Both the position numbers and the translations under genes were made by a program. A DNA stretch of 64,000 bases from Variovorax ginsengisoli. Lineage in GTDB: Bacteria; Pseudomonadota; Gammaproteobacteria; Burkholderiales; Burkholderiaceae_C. Shown here piece after piece: positions 27,039-35,527 of the stretch (positions are counted from its first letter, which is position 1; each line of letters starts with the position of its first letter). The notes beneath the pieces were generated by a model. It searched no databases and was not told where the DNA came from. It saw nothing but the letters and a program-made list of their open reading frames with translations. The stretch spans positions 62,001 to 126,000 of the forward strand of contig NZ_JAUJZH010000001.1 of assembly GCF_030486595.1 (NCBI RefSeq), read 5' to 3'.

Positions 27039-27440
27039 ATGCATGCAACCATCCTCGGCGAGCGCACGCTCACCGAACATGACTTCTCGCGCCTGAGCAA
27101 GCTGCTCGACGGGCATCTGCCGCCCGCACTCGCCAACGTCCTCGGCGCGGCCGAGGTGACGCGCTCGCGCGAAGTTCCCGCGGACATCGTCACGATGTAT
27201 TCGCAGGTCGAACTGGTCGACCTCCACACGCGGCGCAGGCAGACGCTGACCGTCTGCTTTCCCGGCGACGCGGAGCCCAGTGCCGGCTTCATCTCGGTGC
27301 TGTCGCCCGTCGGCAGCGGTCTGCTCGGACTGAAGGTCGGCGCGATCGCGCGCTGGCAGATGCCCGGCGGCGAAGAAGGCGCGGCCGAGATCGTCGCCAT
27401 CGCATTCCAGCCCGAAGCCAGCGGCGACTACGCGCGCTAG
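27039..27440 (+). CDS. rnk: Nucleoside diphosphate kinase regulator (Rnk), GreA/GreB family
   Basis: 133 residues, ATG at 27039. The N-terminal coiled-coil region is short ('LTEHDFSRLSKLLD'), as in Rnk rather than GreA, and the C-terminal FKBP-like domain shows 'VELVDLHTRRRQTLTVCFPGDAEPSAGFISVLSPVGSGLLGLKVG'. Rnk binds RNA polymerase and influences nucleotide pools. It lies upstream of a tandem Usp gene, a common neighbourhood for stress genes in Burkholderiales. Confidence 0.85.
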   Translation: MHATILGERTLTEHDFSRLSKLLDGHLPPALANVLGAAEVTRSREVPADIVTMYSQVELVDLHTRRRQTLTVCFPGDAEPSAGFISVLSPVGSGLLGLKVGAIARWQMPGGEEGAAEIVAIAFQPEASGDYAR

Positions 27441-27529
27441 CCAGCGCGCCGCCCTTTCCAGCCCACGCAGCGCGCGGTCGCCCCTTGACCGCGGCGCCAG
27501 CGCGCGCCAAGCGCAAAGAGGAGACCTCC

Positions 27530-28435
27530 ATGACCATCCGATCCATCCTGGCCGTGACCGACTTCTCGCAGCCAGCCAGCCTCGCCATCGAACGCGCGGC
27601 CCGCCTCGCGGCCGAGCACAGCGCCGTCCTCAAGCTCATGGTGCTGCCGACGAGCGGCAATGCGCCGCCCGCGAACGGCGCCAGCCGGCTCGCGACTGCC
27701 GCCAGGAAACTGGGCCATCGTTTCGCCATCACGGTGCGGCCCGTCGCCCAGACCGCGAACACGCTGGCACACGTCGCCGAGGAAGCCAGCTGCGCGGACC
27801 TGCTGGTGCTCGGTCACTGGCGCGAGCGCACGATGGCCTCGCTGCTGCAGGGGCAGCCCGCGGAGCGGCTGGCGCGCCTGTGCCGCTGCCCGGTGCTCGT
27901 GACCAAGACCACGCCGCACCGCGACTACGAGCGAATCCTGGTCGCCGTCGACTTCACGCCCGCATCGAAGCGGCTGGTCCAGTTGGCCTGGACGCTGGAC
28001 AGCAACGCCGAGGTCGAGCTGTTCCATGCCATCAGCACCTTGAACGAGGCCAAGCTCCGCTCGGCCGAGGCGTCCCGGCGCGCGATCCAGGCCTACCGGC
28101 ACGAATGCATGCGCCACGCCCGCGACCGCATCTTCTGGCTGACCGATTCGTTCGACACCCGCCGCAATCGCGTCCTGAGCGCCATCGGCTACGGAGATCC
28201 CGCCCGTCAGACGGTGGTCCAGCAGGACCACGTGGGTGCCGATCTGCTGGTGGTCGGAAAGCGGCGCAACTCGCCGATCGCGGACTTCGTGTTCGGCAGC
28301 GTGGCCCAACGGGTGCTGTGCTGGGCCACCAGTGACGTGCTGGTCGTGCCGGACGATTTCCAGGCCTCGACCCGCGCAGCGGCCCGGCAACGGATCGAGG
28401 CCGAACGCGGTCTCAAGGGCGCCTTGAACGGCTGA
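27530..28435 (+). CDS. Tandem universal stress protein
   Basis: 301 residues, ATG at 27530 behind AGAGGAG. Two Usp folds in series: residues 1-128 ('RSILAVTDFSQPASLAIERAA' to 'RCPVLVTKT') and 132-285 ('RILVAVDFTPASKRLVQLA' to 'VLVVPDD'). The first half ends 'LGHWRERTMASLL', the second 'VGKRRNSPIADFVFGSVAQRVL', versions of the G2xG9xGS nucleotide loop. It is cytoplasmic and probably binds ATP. It ends convergently with the sensor kinase gene. Confidence 0.9.
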   Translation: MTIRSILAVTDFSQPASLAIERAARLAAEHSAVLKLMVLPTSGNAPPANGASRLATAARKLGHRFAITVRPVAQTANTLAHVAEEASCADLLVLGHWRERTMASLLQGQPAERLARLCRCPVLVTKTTPHRDYERILVAVDFTPASKRLVQLAWTLDSNAEVELFHAISTLNEAKLRSAEASRRAIQAYRHECMRHARDRIFWLTDSFDTRRNRVLSAIGYGDPARQTVVQQDHVGADLLVVGKRRNSPIADFVFGSVAQRVLCWATSDVLVVPDDFQASTRAAARQRIEAERGLKGALNG

Positions 28436-28469
28436 TCCACACCCGGGGCCTGGCCGCTCCGCGACCGGT

Positions 28470-30590
28470 TCAGTCCGAGGCTGCTGGCTGCGCCAGGCTG
28501 TGCAGCTGCGCTTCGATCGCCCGGTCGAGTTCGTCGACGGCCGCATCGAGCTGGGCGAAGGCCGCGTCGGGGGTCAGCGCCGCCTCGCCCTGGCAGGCCC
28601 GTTGGAGCATCTCGCACGCCCGCACCACGCGCTGGGCCCGGACCATCCGGGCCGGGCCCAGGATCTTGTGCGCCATCGACGACGCTTCGGACAACGCACC
28701 CGACGCGACGTGGGCGGCGAGCTCCCGGACGTCGCTGCGGTTGGTCCGCCACAACGCCTCGAGAAAGCGCGATTCGACCCGTGCGTCGTCGTCGGACAGC
28801 CGGCGCAGCGCGAGTGGGTCGAAGGCGGCCTCGAACGGCTCGTGCGGCGGCGCTTCGACCGGCGTCGCAGGCAACGGCTCGGCCGCATCCGCGGGCAGAT
28901 GGCGATGGAGCGCCGCCGACAAGGCATCGAGGCTGAAGGGCTTCATGAGGCACTCGTCCATCCCGGCCTCGAGGGCGTGGCGCCGTTCCGCCTCCTGGAC
29001 ATGGGCCGTGCAGCCGAGCACCGGGCAGCGCGGCAGGCCGCGCTCGCGTTCCAGCTTTCTGATGGCCACCGCCAGGGCGTAGCCGTCCATGACCGGCATC
29101 GAACAGTCGGTGATGACCAGGTCGAAGCCGCCGTCGCGCCAGAGCGCCAGGGCCGTCTCGCCGTCCTCCGCCAGTTCGCACTCGAGGCCCAGGTGCTCCA
29201 GCTGGCGCTGCAGCAACAGACGATTGGCCGGATGGTCGTCGACCGCCAGGATCCTGCGGCCACGCTGCGGCAGAAAGGCGCCAGGCTCCGGCGCTGCGGC
29301 CGTGGCCGGGGCGGCGACTGGCGGCGAGGCGGCCCGCAGTGCGAGTTCGACCCGGACACAGGTGCCCTGGCCGCGCTGGCTTCGGACTTCGATGGTCCCG
29401 CCCAGCATTCGGCACAGGCGCTCGACGATCGGCAGACCCAGGCCGGTGCCGCCGATGGCGCGCGGGCCGGCCGCCTCGGCCTGGAAGAACGGCCGGAACA
29501 GGTTCTCCAGGTCCTTGGGGGCAATCCCGATGCCCGTGTCCTCGACCTCGAGGGCGATCGTCTCGACGTCGGCCTCGCGCCCCGCATGGCGCAGCCGGAC
29601 GGTGACGCTGCCGACATCGGTGTACTTGATGGCGTTGCTCACCAGGTTGTTGGCAATCTGCCTGAAACGCACCGCATCGACGCTGTGCCATTCGCCGACC
29701 GCGGGGTCGATGTCGAGCACCATCGACAGGCCGTGCTGGCGGGCCAGGCCGCCGAACATCCGGGCCACTTCGTCGACGATCGCCTGCAGCCGCGCCGGCG
29801 CCAGGGCGATCTCGAGGCCGCCGGCTTCGATCTTGGACATGTCGAGGATGTCGTCGATGAGCCCGAGCAGGGCAACCGCCGAAGTCCGGGCCAGGTCCAC
29901 CGATTCGCGGTCCTTGGCCGACAGTCGGCCTTCGCGCGTCAGCAGTTCGAGCATGCCCAGCACGGCGTTCATGGGCGTGCGGATCTCGTGACTCATGGTG
30001 GCGAGGAAATTGGACTTGGCGCGGCTGGCCTCCTCGGCCTTGGCCCGGGCCACCTGGCTCAGGTCGATCAGATGGTGGCGCTCCGTGACATCGATCGCGC
30101 CAGCGACCAGCGCGCGCGCCGGCCCTCCCTGCGACAGTGCGATCGGGACCGCCCAGTGCACCATCCGGCGCAACTCGCCATCGAGGACCACGTCGACATC
30201 CTCGTTCAGCGACTGGCCGCTCGCCAGCATGTCGAGGTAGCGGGCGTGAAGGAGGGCCGCCTTTTCCGGCTCGATGTACTGCAGTCCGCTTTCTCCGAGA
30301 GTCTTGCCCTCCATGGCGGCGCGGTGGGTGCCGCACATCTTTTCGAATGCGGCATTGCAGAAGACCAGCCTGGCCTCGTTGTCGCGCACGCAGATGGCCT
30401 GCGGAATGGCCTCGAGCATGGCGCGCTGGAAGGCGAGTTGATCGCGCAATTCGGCTTTGACGGCAAGTCGCCGCCGCATCTCTTTTCGCAGTTTTCGGTT
30501 CCAGACCACGCTGATGACGAAGCACAGCGCAAATCCGCCGGCGATTTCATAGCCCCAGGGCGTCAGCCCCGACATTTCCCCCCACATCAT
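28470..30590 (-). CDS. Hybrid sensor histidine kinase (BvgS/EvgS-like, PAS-HK-REC-Hpt)
   Basis: 706 residues. One membrane helix at about 12-30; a PAS domain at about 50-170; HisKA with phosphoacceptor His201 ('SHEIRTPMNAV'); HATPase with N-box 'NNLVSNAIKYT' and 'DTGIGI'; REC domain at about 446-565 with Asp495 ('VITDCSMPVMDGY'); Hpt domain at about 595-700 with His641 ('MAHKILGPARM'). The phosphorelay His-Asp-His would end on the response regulator encoded just upstream. Without a large periplasmic sensor it resembles the cytoplasmic part of BvgS. Either of two adjacent ATG codons (30590, 30587) may be used; AGGGGCT precedes them. Confidence 0.93.
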   Translation of the reverse strand: MMWGEMSGLTPWGYEIAGGFALCFVISVVWNRKLRKEMRRRLAVKAELRDQLAFQRAMLEAIPQAICVRDNEARLVFCNAAFEKMCGTHRAAMEGKTLGESGLQYIEPEKAALLHARYLDMLASGQSLNEDVDVVLDGELRRMVHWAVPIALSQGGPARALVAGAIDVTERHHLIDLSQVARAKAEEASRAKSNFLATMSHEIRTPMNAVLGMLELLTREGRLSAKDRESVDLARTSAVALLGLIDDILDMSKIEAGGLEIALAPARLQAIVDEVARMFGGLARQHGLSMVLDIDPAVGEWHSVDAVRFRQIANNLVSNAIKYTDVGSVTVRLRHAGREADVETIALEVEDTGIGIAPKDLENLFRPFFQAEAAGPRAIGGTGLGLPIVERLCRMLGGTIEVRSQRGQGTCVRVELALRAASPPVAAPATAAAPEPGAFLPQRGRRILAVDDHPANRLLLQRQLEHLGLECELAEDGETALALWRDGGFDLVITDCSMPVMDGYALAVAIRKLERERGLPRCPVLGCTAHVQEAERRHALEAGMDECLMKPFSLDALSAALHRHLPADAAEPLPATPVEAPPHEPFEAAFDPLALRRLSDDDARVESRFLEALWRTNRSDVRELAAHVASGALSEASSMAHKILGPARMVRAQRVVRACEMLQRACQGEAALTPDAAFAQLDAAVDELDRAIEAQLHSLAQPAASD

Positions 30591-30600
30591 TAGCCCCTGT

Positions 30601-31233
30601 TCAGGAGACGAGGTGATGGGCGCGGGTGAAATCGACCAGTTCGACCAGGGTGGAAATCCCGAGCTTCTCGAATATCCGCGTTTTGTAGCTGCTGATCGTC
30701 TTGTTGCTGATCAACAGGGTTTCCGCAATTTCCTTGTTGCTCATCCCGCGGGCCAAGTATTGCAGCACCGTCAGTTCGCGGTCGGAGAGCGACTTCATCA
30801 GGACATCGGGCGGCGCACCGGAATGGATGTGCCCGTGCGAAGAGAGCGCCGACGATGGAAACATGCTGTAGCCGGCGAGCACCGTCCTGGCAGCCTGCGC
30901 GACGGCGGACATGTCTTCGCTCTTGCTCATGAAGCCATTGGCGCCAGCCTGCACCGTGCGGGCGGCAAAGATGGATTCCGGCTGGGCCGACAGCACCAGC
31001 AGCTTGGTCGAAGGCAGGGATTTTCTCAGCCTCTCGATCAGGTCGAGTCCGCTGAGCCGCGGCAGGTCGAGGTCGATGATGACCAGGTCGGGACGCTGGT
31101 CGCGAATCGCAGCCAGGGCGGTGGGGCCATCGCCCGCCTCGCCCACGACCTGGAACTCGCCTCCGGATTCGAGGGCAGAACGGACCGCCAGACGAATGGC
31201 GGGATGATCGTCGACGACGATGACTGTATGCAT
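30601..31233 (-). CDS. LuxR/NarL-type response regulator (BvgA/EvgA-like)
   Basis: 210 residues, ATG at 31233. Receiver domain residues 1-120 with Asp54 ('LVIIDLDLPRLSG') and Lys in 'GFMSKSED'; NarL-type helix-turn-helix at about 145-205 ('LSDRELTVLQYLARGMSNKEIAETLLISNKTISSYKTRI'). It is 10 bp upstream of the hybrid kinase and surely its partner. It is preceded by a long AT-rich non-coding region that probably contains its promoter. Target genes are unknown. Confidence 0.95.
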   Translation of the reverse strand: MHTVIVVDDHPAIRLAVRSALESGGEFQVVGEAGDGPTALAAIRDQRPDLVIIDLDLPRLSGLDLIERLRKSLPSTKLLVLSAQPESIFAARTVQAGANGFMSKSEDMSAVAQAARTVLAGYSMFPSSALSSHGHIHSGAPPDVLMKSLSDRELTVLQYLARGMSNKEIAETLLISNKTISSYKTRIFEKLGISTLVELVDFTRAHHLVS

Positions 31234-31579
31234 ATTGATTCCCTTGCGTTGAGTTCGGTGGCCTGTGGCCGCTGGCAAGGGCGACTGATGTTTTCCAGTG
31301 TCATCGCCCTCACAATTCAACGTGATTTTAGGGCGATTCTCAATTGACGATGGAATTCATCAGCCATTCAAATATCAACAATGCAGGCAGATTGAGCAAA
31401 AGATCACATAATATTTGCCGATATGAAATTTAAAATTTCAGAATTTTCTTATTGCTTCTTTCGAATCTTCCGAAGGTCAAAAGAAGAAATTCAGATTAAT
31501 CTAATATAAATTTATTAATTGTATTTGTTACTGATATTTTCTGCAGCTTCGCCCGGCCTGCTTTTGGGCTTTTGGGATA
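31234..31579. other. AT-rich gene-free interval upstream of the response regulator
   Basis: About 350 bp, with roughly 31370-31550 strikingly AT-rich in a GC-rich window. It contains the perfect interrupted palindrome TGAAATTTAAAATTTCA (31424-31440) and a CTTCTTT...AAAGAAG stem around 31460-31490. No gene is seen. It may hold the promoter of the response regulator operon on its left side and a site for an H-NS-like or other AT-preferring protein. Confidence 0.6.
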
Positions 31580-31774
31580 TCAGGCGCGCTGGGCGCTCTG
31601 CAGCTTGTACCCGTTCTGGTAGACGCCGATCACCAGCCCGCTGACCGCGTCGGACGGTCGAGCGGTGACGAACCGGTTGTCGGCTGCCTGATAGACCAGG
31701 ATGGTGCAGCCGGCGCTCCGGCTCAATGTGCGCGCCACGCCGGTCGCCTGGCTCGCCGTCTTGTAGCTGTTCAT
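31580..31774 (-). CDS. Small protein of unknown function
   Basis: 64 residues, ATG at 31774. No signal peptide or membrane helix. The pattern 'GCTILVYQAADNRFVTARP...GLVIGVYQNGYKLQ' suggests two beta-rich segments. It lies 34 bp downstream of another small unknown gene on the same strand and beside the AT-rich interval. Coding status is supported by a plausible start and the third-position GC bias of the window, but I do not recognise the family. Confidence 0.5.
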   Translation of the reverse strand: MNSYKTASQATGVARTLSRSAGCTILVYQAADNRFVTARPSDAVSGLVIGVYQNGYKLQSAQRA

Positions 31775-31808
31775 GTCCTGTTTCCTTGAGCGTTGGGTCG
31801 GCAAATGG

Positions 31809-32057
31809 TCACGAGCGCGCGGCGGCCAGCAGCCCGTCGATGGCGAGCACCACGCCCTCCCGCGCGTCTTTCGACGGCACGCCTTCGAGCAGCAACTGGC
31901 GCACCAGGCCCAGCGTGTTGATGAGCTCGGCCTCCATTTCCGTGAGCAGGGGGATCACGTCGAAGTCCGGGTACTTGCCCTTGGCGCCCATCGGTCGTCC
32001 GGGGCCCGACAGATCGACGTCGTAGCCCTCGCTGATTGCCTGTTTCTGAGTCTTCAT
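31809..32057 (-). CDS. Small protein of unknown function
   Basis: 82 residues, ATG at 32057 with GAGG upstream. Sequence features are 'GYDVDLSGPGRPMGAKGKYPDFDVIPLL' followed by an amphipathic helical half ('EMEAELINTLGLVRQLLLEGV'). No signal or membrane segment. It probably forms an operon with the 64-residue protein downstream. I do not recognise it. Confidence 0.6.
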   Translation of the reverse strand: MKTQKQAISEGYDVDLSGPGRPMGAKGKYPDFDVIPLLTEMEAELINTLGLVRQLLLEGVPSKDAREGVVLAIDGLLAAARS

Positions 32058-32133
32058 CGGGACCTCGCAAAGAGATGGTTGATCTTTGGCAGCACCTGCG
32101 TTGGCACTGAATCGATGTAATACATTGTGCCTA

Positions 32134-32150
32134 GTTACTTCTTAAGTAAC
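32134..32150. promoter_or_regulatory. Interrupted palindrome upstream of the small genes and the GntR-like gene
   Basis: GTTACTT-CTT-AAGTAAC, arms of 7 bp. It lies 77 bp upstream of the 82-residue protein's start and just upstream of the GntR-like reading frame, in a divergent promoter region. Protein-binding role is inferred. Confidence 0.35.
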
Positions 32151-32161
32151 AAGATGATTCA

Positions 32162-32917
32162 TTGAATCTTGAGTACTTTCTTCGTTCTTTTTCCGACTCC
32201 CTGCGGGTCCTTCGCCGTCCAATCAGGGTAATCACGGGGTCTTCCGTCTCACTTACGAACTCAACGACAGAGGCTGCGGTCGACAAGACCGCCACCATCG
32301 AAGGCATCGCGCAGGACGTCGCCACCGCGATCGTCGAGAAGCGGCTGCCGCCCGGCACCTGGCTGCGCGAGGAAGCACTGGGGCGGCTCCATTCGGTCAG
32401 CCACACCAAGATCCGGGCGGCGCTGCTGACGCTGTCGAAGGAAAAGCTGATCGAGATGATCCCGGACAAGGGTGCTTTCGTCAGCAAGCCCAGCGTGCAG
32501 GAAGCGCGCGAAGTCTTCGGGGTCCGGCGCCTGCTCGAAAGCGAGGTGGTGCGGCTGTTCGTCGTCAAGGCGCGTCCCGCCGACTACCAGGCGCTCGAGC
32601 AGCACATCCACTTCGAGCGCACCGCCTTGCGCGCCACCACGACCACCGGCACGGTGAGGGAACTGCTCGGCGACTTCCACGTCGCGCTGGCGGAGGCGGC
32701 CGGCAACCAGACCCTGGCCGAACTGATCCGCGAACTGGTGGCGCGCAGCTCGCTGATCGCCATGCTGTGCCACTCGTCGAACGATCCGCATTGCTCGTCC
32801 GACGAGCACGCCGAATTCCTGCGCGTCTGCCGCAGCGGCGATTCCGAGGCCAACCTTCAGCTTTCGGCCGGCGTGCCGGATCGCCAGCTCGACCTGGTCA
32901 AGGCCCTGCTGGCCTGA
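32162..32917 (+). CDS. GntR-family regulator, paralogue of the purine GntR; start and C-terminus look degraded
   Basis: The frame is open from TTG 32162 (no ATG or GTG is available), 251 residues, with regulator homology beginning near residue 40. The winged helix ('WLREEALGRLHSVSHTKIRAALLTL') and FCD domain ('GDFHVALAEAAGNQTLAELIRELVARSSLIAM', 'DEHAEFL') closely follow the regulator at 21992. The region that should hold the last histidine ligand ('TEHLEHVE' there) reads 'AGVPDRQLDLVK', so one ligand is lost. It lies 167 bp upstream of the purine permease. It may be a decaying copy, or a regulator no longer needing a metal-bound ligand. Confidence 0.65.
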   Translation: MNLEYFLRSFSDSLRVLRRPIRVITGSSVSLTNSTTEAAVDKTATIEGIAQDVATAIVEKRLPPGTWLREEALGRLHSVSHTKIRAALLTLSKEKLIEMIPDKGAFVSKPSVQEAREVFGVRRLLESEVVRLFVVKARPADYQALEQHIHFERTALRATTTTGTVRELLGDFHVALAEAAGNQTLAELIRELVARSSLIAMLCHSSNDPHCSSDEHAEFLRVCRSGDSEANLQLSAGVPDRQLDLVKALLA

Positions 32918-32987
32918 CAAGCGCGGGCCCGTGACTTGCTTGGGCGCGCAGGGCGCGGGTTTTCCGCCATACAGCCGACCGCCTAAT

Positions 32988-32997
32988 CTGTATACAG
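32988..32997. promoter_or_regulatory. CTGTATACAG palindrome upstream of the purine permease
   Basis: A perfect 10-bp palindrome containing the TGTATACA core seen at 20108 and 21954, followed by TTTA. It is 87 bp upstream of the NCS2 permease start, in the promoter region. Confidence 0.6.
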
Positions 32998-33083
32998 TTT
33001 AGCGTACAGAATGGTGGACGATCCAAGGCGCCGCGCCGTTCGCTCGTCCCTTTTCCTCCACGTTGCCCAGGAGAAACACGCAA

Positions 33084-34568
33084 ATGACGGCTGCCTCGCC
33101 TTCCATCCACCCGGTCGACCAGCGCCTGCCGGCCGGCAAGCTCACCGCCCTCGGCCTGCAGCACGTGCTCGTGATGTATGCCGGCGCCGTGGCGGTGCCG
33201 CTGATCGTCGGCCGCGCGCTCAAGCTCACGCCGCAGGAGGTCGCGCTGCTGATCTCGGCCGACCTGTTCTGCTGCGGCATCGCGACCCTGATCCAGGCGC
33301 TCGGCGCCACCCAGTGGTTCGGCATCAAGCTGCCGGTGATGATGGGCGTGACCTTCGCGTCGGTCGCACCGATGGTCGCGATCGCCAATGCCAACCCGGG
33401 CCAGGCCGGCGCGCAGCTGCTGTTCGGCGCGATCATCGGCGCCGGCGTCATCTCGATACTGATCGCGCCGATGGTCTCGCGCATGCTGCGCTTCTTTCCG
33501 CCGGTGGTCACCGGCACCATCATCGCGGTGATCGGCATAAGCCTGATGCGGGTCGGCATCAACTGGATCTTCGGCAACCCGGTGGGCCCGACCGCGCCGG
33601 CGCTGGTCGACCCGGTGTACGCCAAGTGGCTGGCCGACGTCACCTCGCCCGGCTCGGCCGTGCCGCCGGTTCCGAAGGGCCTGTCGATCGTGCCGTCGGT
33701 GCCGAACCCCAAGTACGCCGACCTCGGCGGACTGGCCATTGCGGCCCTGGTGCTGGTGTCGATCCTGCTGATCGTGAAGTACGCCCGCGGCTTCATCGCC
33801 AACATCTCGGTGCTGCTGGGCATCGTGATCGGCGCCGTGGTGGCGACCATCTTCGGCTTCATGACCTTCGAGAAGGTCGGCAGCGCGGCCTGGTTCGACA
33901 TCGTGCTGCCCTTCCACTTCGGCATGCCGAAGTTCGACCCGGTGCTGATCCTCACGATGTCGCTGATCATGGTCGTGGTGATGATCGAGTCGACCGGCAT
34001 GTTCCTCGCGCTCGGCGAGATGACCGACCGCAAGATCAGCCAGCAGGACCTGGCGCGCGGCCTGCGCACCGACGGCCTGGGCACCTTGATCGGCGGCATC
34101 TTCAACACCTTCCCGTACACCAGCTTCTCGCAGAACGTCGGGCTGGTGGCGGTGACAGGCATCAAGAGCCGCTACGTCTGCGTGGCCGGCGGCGTGATCC
34201 TTGTCGTGCTGGGCCTGCTGCCGAAGATGGCGGCACTCGTCGAGTCGCTGCCCACCGTGGTGCTCGGTGGCGCCGGCCTGGTGATGTTCGGCATGGTCGC
34301 GGCGACCGGCATCCGCATCCTCTCGGGCGTGGACTTCAAGACCAACCGCCACAACGCGATGATCGTCGCAGTGTCGATCGGCGTCGGCATGATCCCGCTG
34401 CTGGCGCCCAACTTCAAGCAGTGGATGCCGCATGCGATCCATTCGCTGGTGGAGTCGGGCATTCTGCTGGCCTCGGTCTGCGCCGTGCTGCTGAACCTGT
34501 TCCTGAATGGCGCCAAGCACGATGAGGCGGCGATCGTGGCCGCGGCCAAGCAGGCCGAGGCGCACTGA
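33084..34568 (+). CDS. NCS2 family purine permease (uracil-xanthine/urate type)
   Basis: 494 residues, ATG at 33084 after AGGAGAAAC. About 12-14 membrane helices. Family motifs: 'GLQHVLVMYAGAVAVPLIVG' at the start, 'ATQWFGIKLPVMMGVTFASVAPM', and the signature 'FNTFPYTSFSQNVGLVAVTGIKSR', where the Asn-x-Gly of the NCS2 motif is followed by a run typical of xanthine/urate rather than uracil carriers. It imports xanthine or urate with protons, feeding the catabolic genes to the left. The TGTATACA site links it to the same regulon. Confidence 0.93.
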   Translation: MTAASPSIHPVDQRLPAGKLTALGLQHVLVMYAGAVAVPLIVGRALKLTPQEVALLISADLFCCGIATLIQALGATQWFGIKLPVMMGVTFASVAPMVAIANANPGQAGAQLLFGAIIGAGVISILIAPMVSRMLRFFPPVVTGTIIAVIGISLMRVGINWIFGNPVGPTAPALVDPVYAKWLADVTSPGSAVPPVPKGLSIVPSVPNPKYADLGGLAIAALVLVSILLIVKYARGFIANISVLLGIVIGAVVATIFGFMTFEKVGSAAWFDIVLPFHFGMPKFDPVLILTMSLIMVVVMIESTGMFLALGEMTDRKISQQDLARGLRTDGLGTLIGGIFNTFPYTSFSQNVGLVAVTGIKSRYVCVAGGVILVVLGLLPKMAALVESLPTVVLGGAGLVMFGMVAATGIRILSGVDFKTNRHNAMIVAVSIGVGMIPLLAPNFKQWMPHAIHSLVESGILLASVCAVLLNLFLNGAKHDEAAIVAAAKQAEAH

Positions 34569-34575
34569 CCCCGGC

Positions 34576-35424
34576 TCAGATCATCGCCAGCGGCCGCTTG
34601 CGCCGCGGCGCCGGGTGCAGGCGATCGATCTCGGCCAGCACCTCCGGACCCAGCGTCAGCTCGGCCGCCGCGAGGTTTTCGCGCAGGTGGCTCTCGCGCG
34701 CCGCCTTGGGGATCGCGGCCACGCCGGGCTGCGCCAGCACCCACGCCAGCGCCAGCTGCGCCGCGCTGATGCCGAGCCGCTCGGCGATCGTCTGCAGGGC
34801 GGCGTCGGCGGCAAGCGCGCCCTGGTCGATCGGGCTGTAGGCCATCAGCGGAATGGCGCGTTCGCGATGCCATGGCAGCAGGCTGAACTCGGGGCCGCGC
34901 TCGGCGACCGAGTAGTAGACCTGGTTGACGGCGCAGTCGCCGGCCAGAGCGGCGAGCTCCTCCATGTCGTCGGTGTCGAAGTTGCTGACGCCCCAATGGC
35001 GTACCTTGCCTTCGGCGACCAGCGTCTGCATCGCTTCACAGGTGTCGCCGAGCGGATGCTCGCCGCGCCAGTGCAGCAGGTAGAGATCGACGTGGTCGAG
35101 CCCCAGACGGGCAAGGCTGCGGGCGCAGGCTTTGGCCGTCCCGTGCAGGCTGGCGTTGTGCGGATAGACCTTGCTGACGATGAACAACTCCTCGCGCCGC
35201 ACGTCGCCCGCGCGCAAGGCCTCGGCGATGGCTTGGCCGACCACCTCCTCGGCGCCGCCTTCGCCGTACATCTCGGCGGTGTCGATGAGCCGGTAGCCCA
35301 TCGCGATGGCGGCGCGCAGCGCAGCGACTTCGGCGCCGCGGCGACCCGCGGATTCGCCGATCTTCCAGGTGCCGAGTCCCAACGCGGGGATCGTTCCGCC
35401 GCCAGGCAGTTCCAGGGTTTGCAT
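34576..35424 (-). CDS. Aldo/keto reductase
   Basis: 282 residues. Catalytic tetrad of the AKR fold: Asp and Tyr in 'LIDTAEMYGEGGAE', Lys in 'FIVSKVYPHNAS', His in 'LYLLHWRGEHPL'; cofactor site 'AIPKAARESHLRENL'. NADPH-dependent carbonyl reduction; the substrate is unknown. It ends 7 bp from the convergent permease and is divergent from the Xre-cupin regulator, which may control it. Confidence 0.92.
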   Translation of the reverse strand: MQTLELPGGGTIPALGLGTWKIGESAGRRGAEVAALRAAIAMGYRLIDTAEMYGEGGAEEVVGQAIAEALRAGDVRREELFIVSKVYPHNASLHGTAKACARSLARLGLDHVDLYLLHWRGEHPLGDTCEAMQTLVAEGKVRHWGVSNFDTDDMEELAALAGDCAVNQVYYSVAERGPEFSLLPWHRERAIPLMAYSPIDQGALAADAALQTIAERLGISAAQLALAWVLAQPGVAAIPKAARESHLRENLAAAELTLGPEVLAEIDRLHPAPRRKRPLAMI

Positions 35425-35527
35425 GGGTATTCCTTGTCGACAACGGCGTCGCGTGTTGCATCAGCCAACGATCCTAACCAAGCCGCGGCTGGACGTCGTG
35501 TCCAAGATATCGGATACTTATTCCAGC

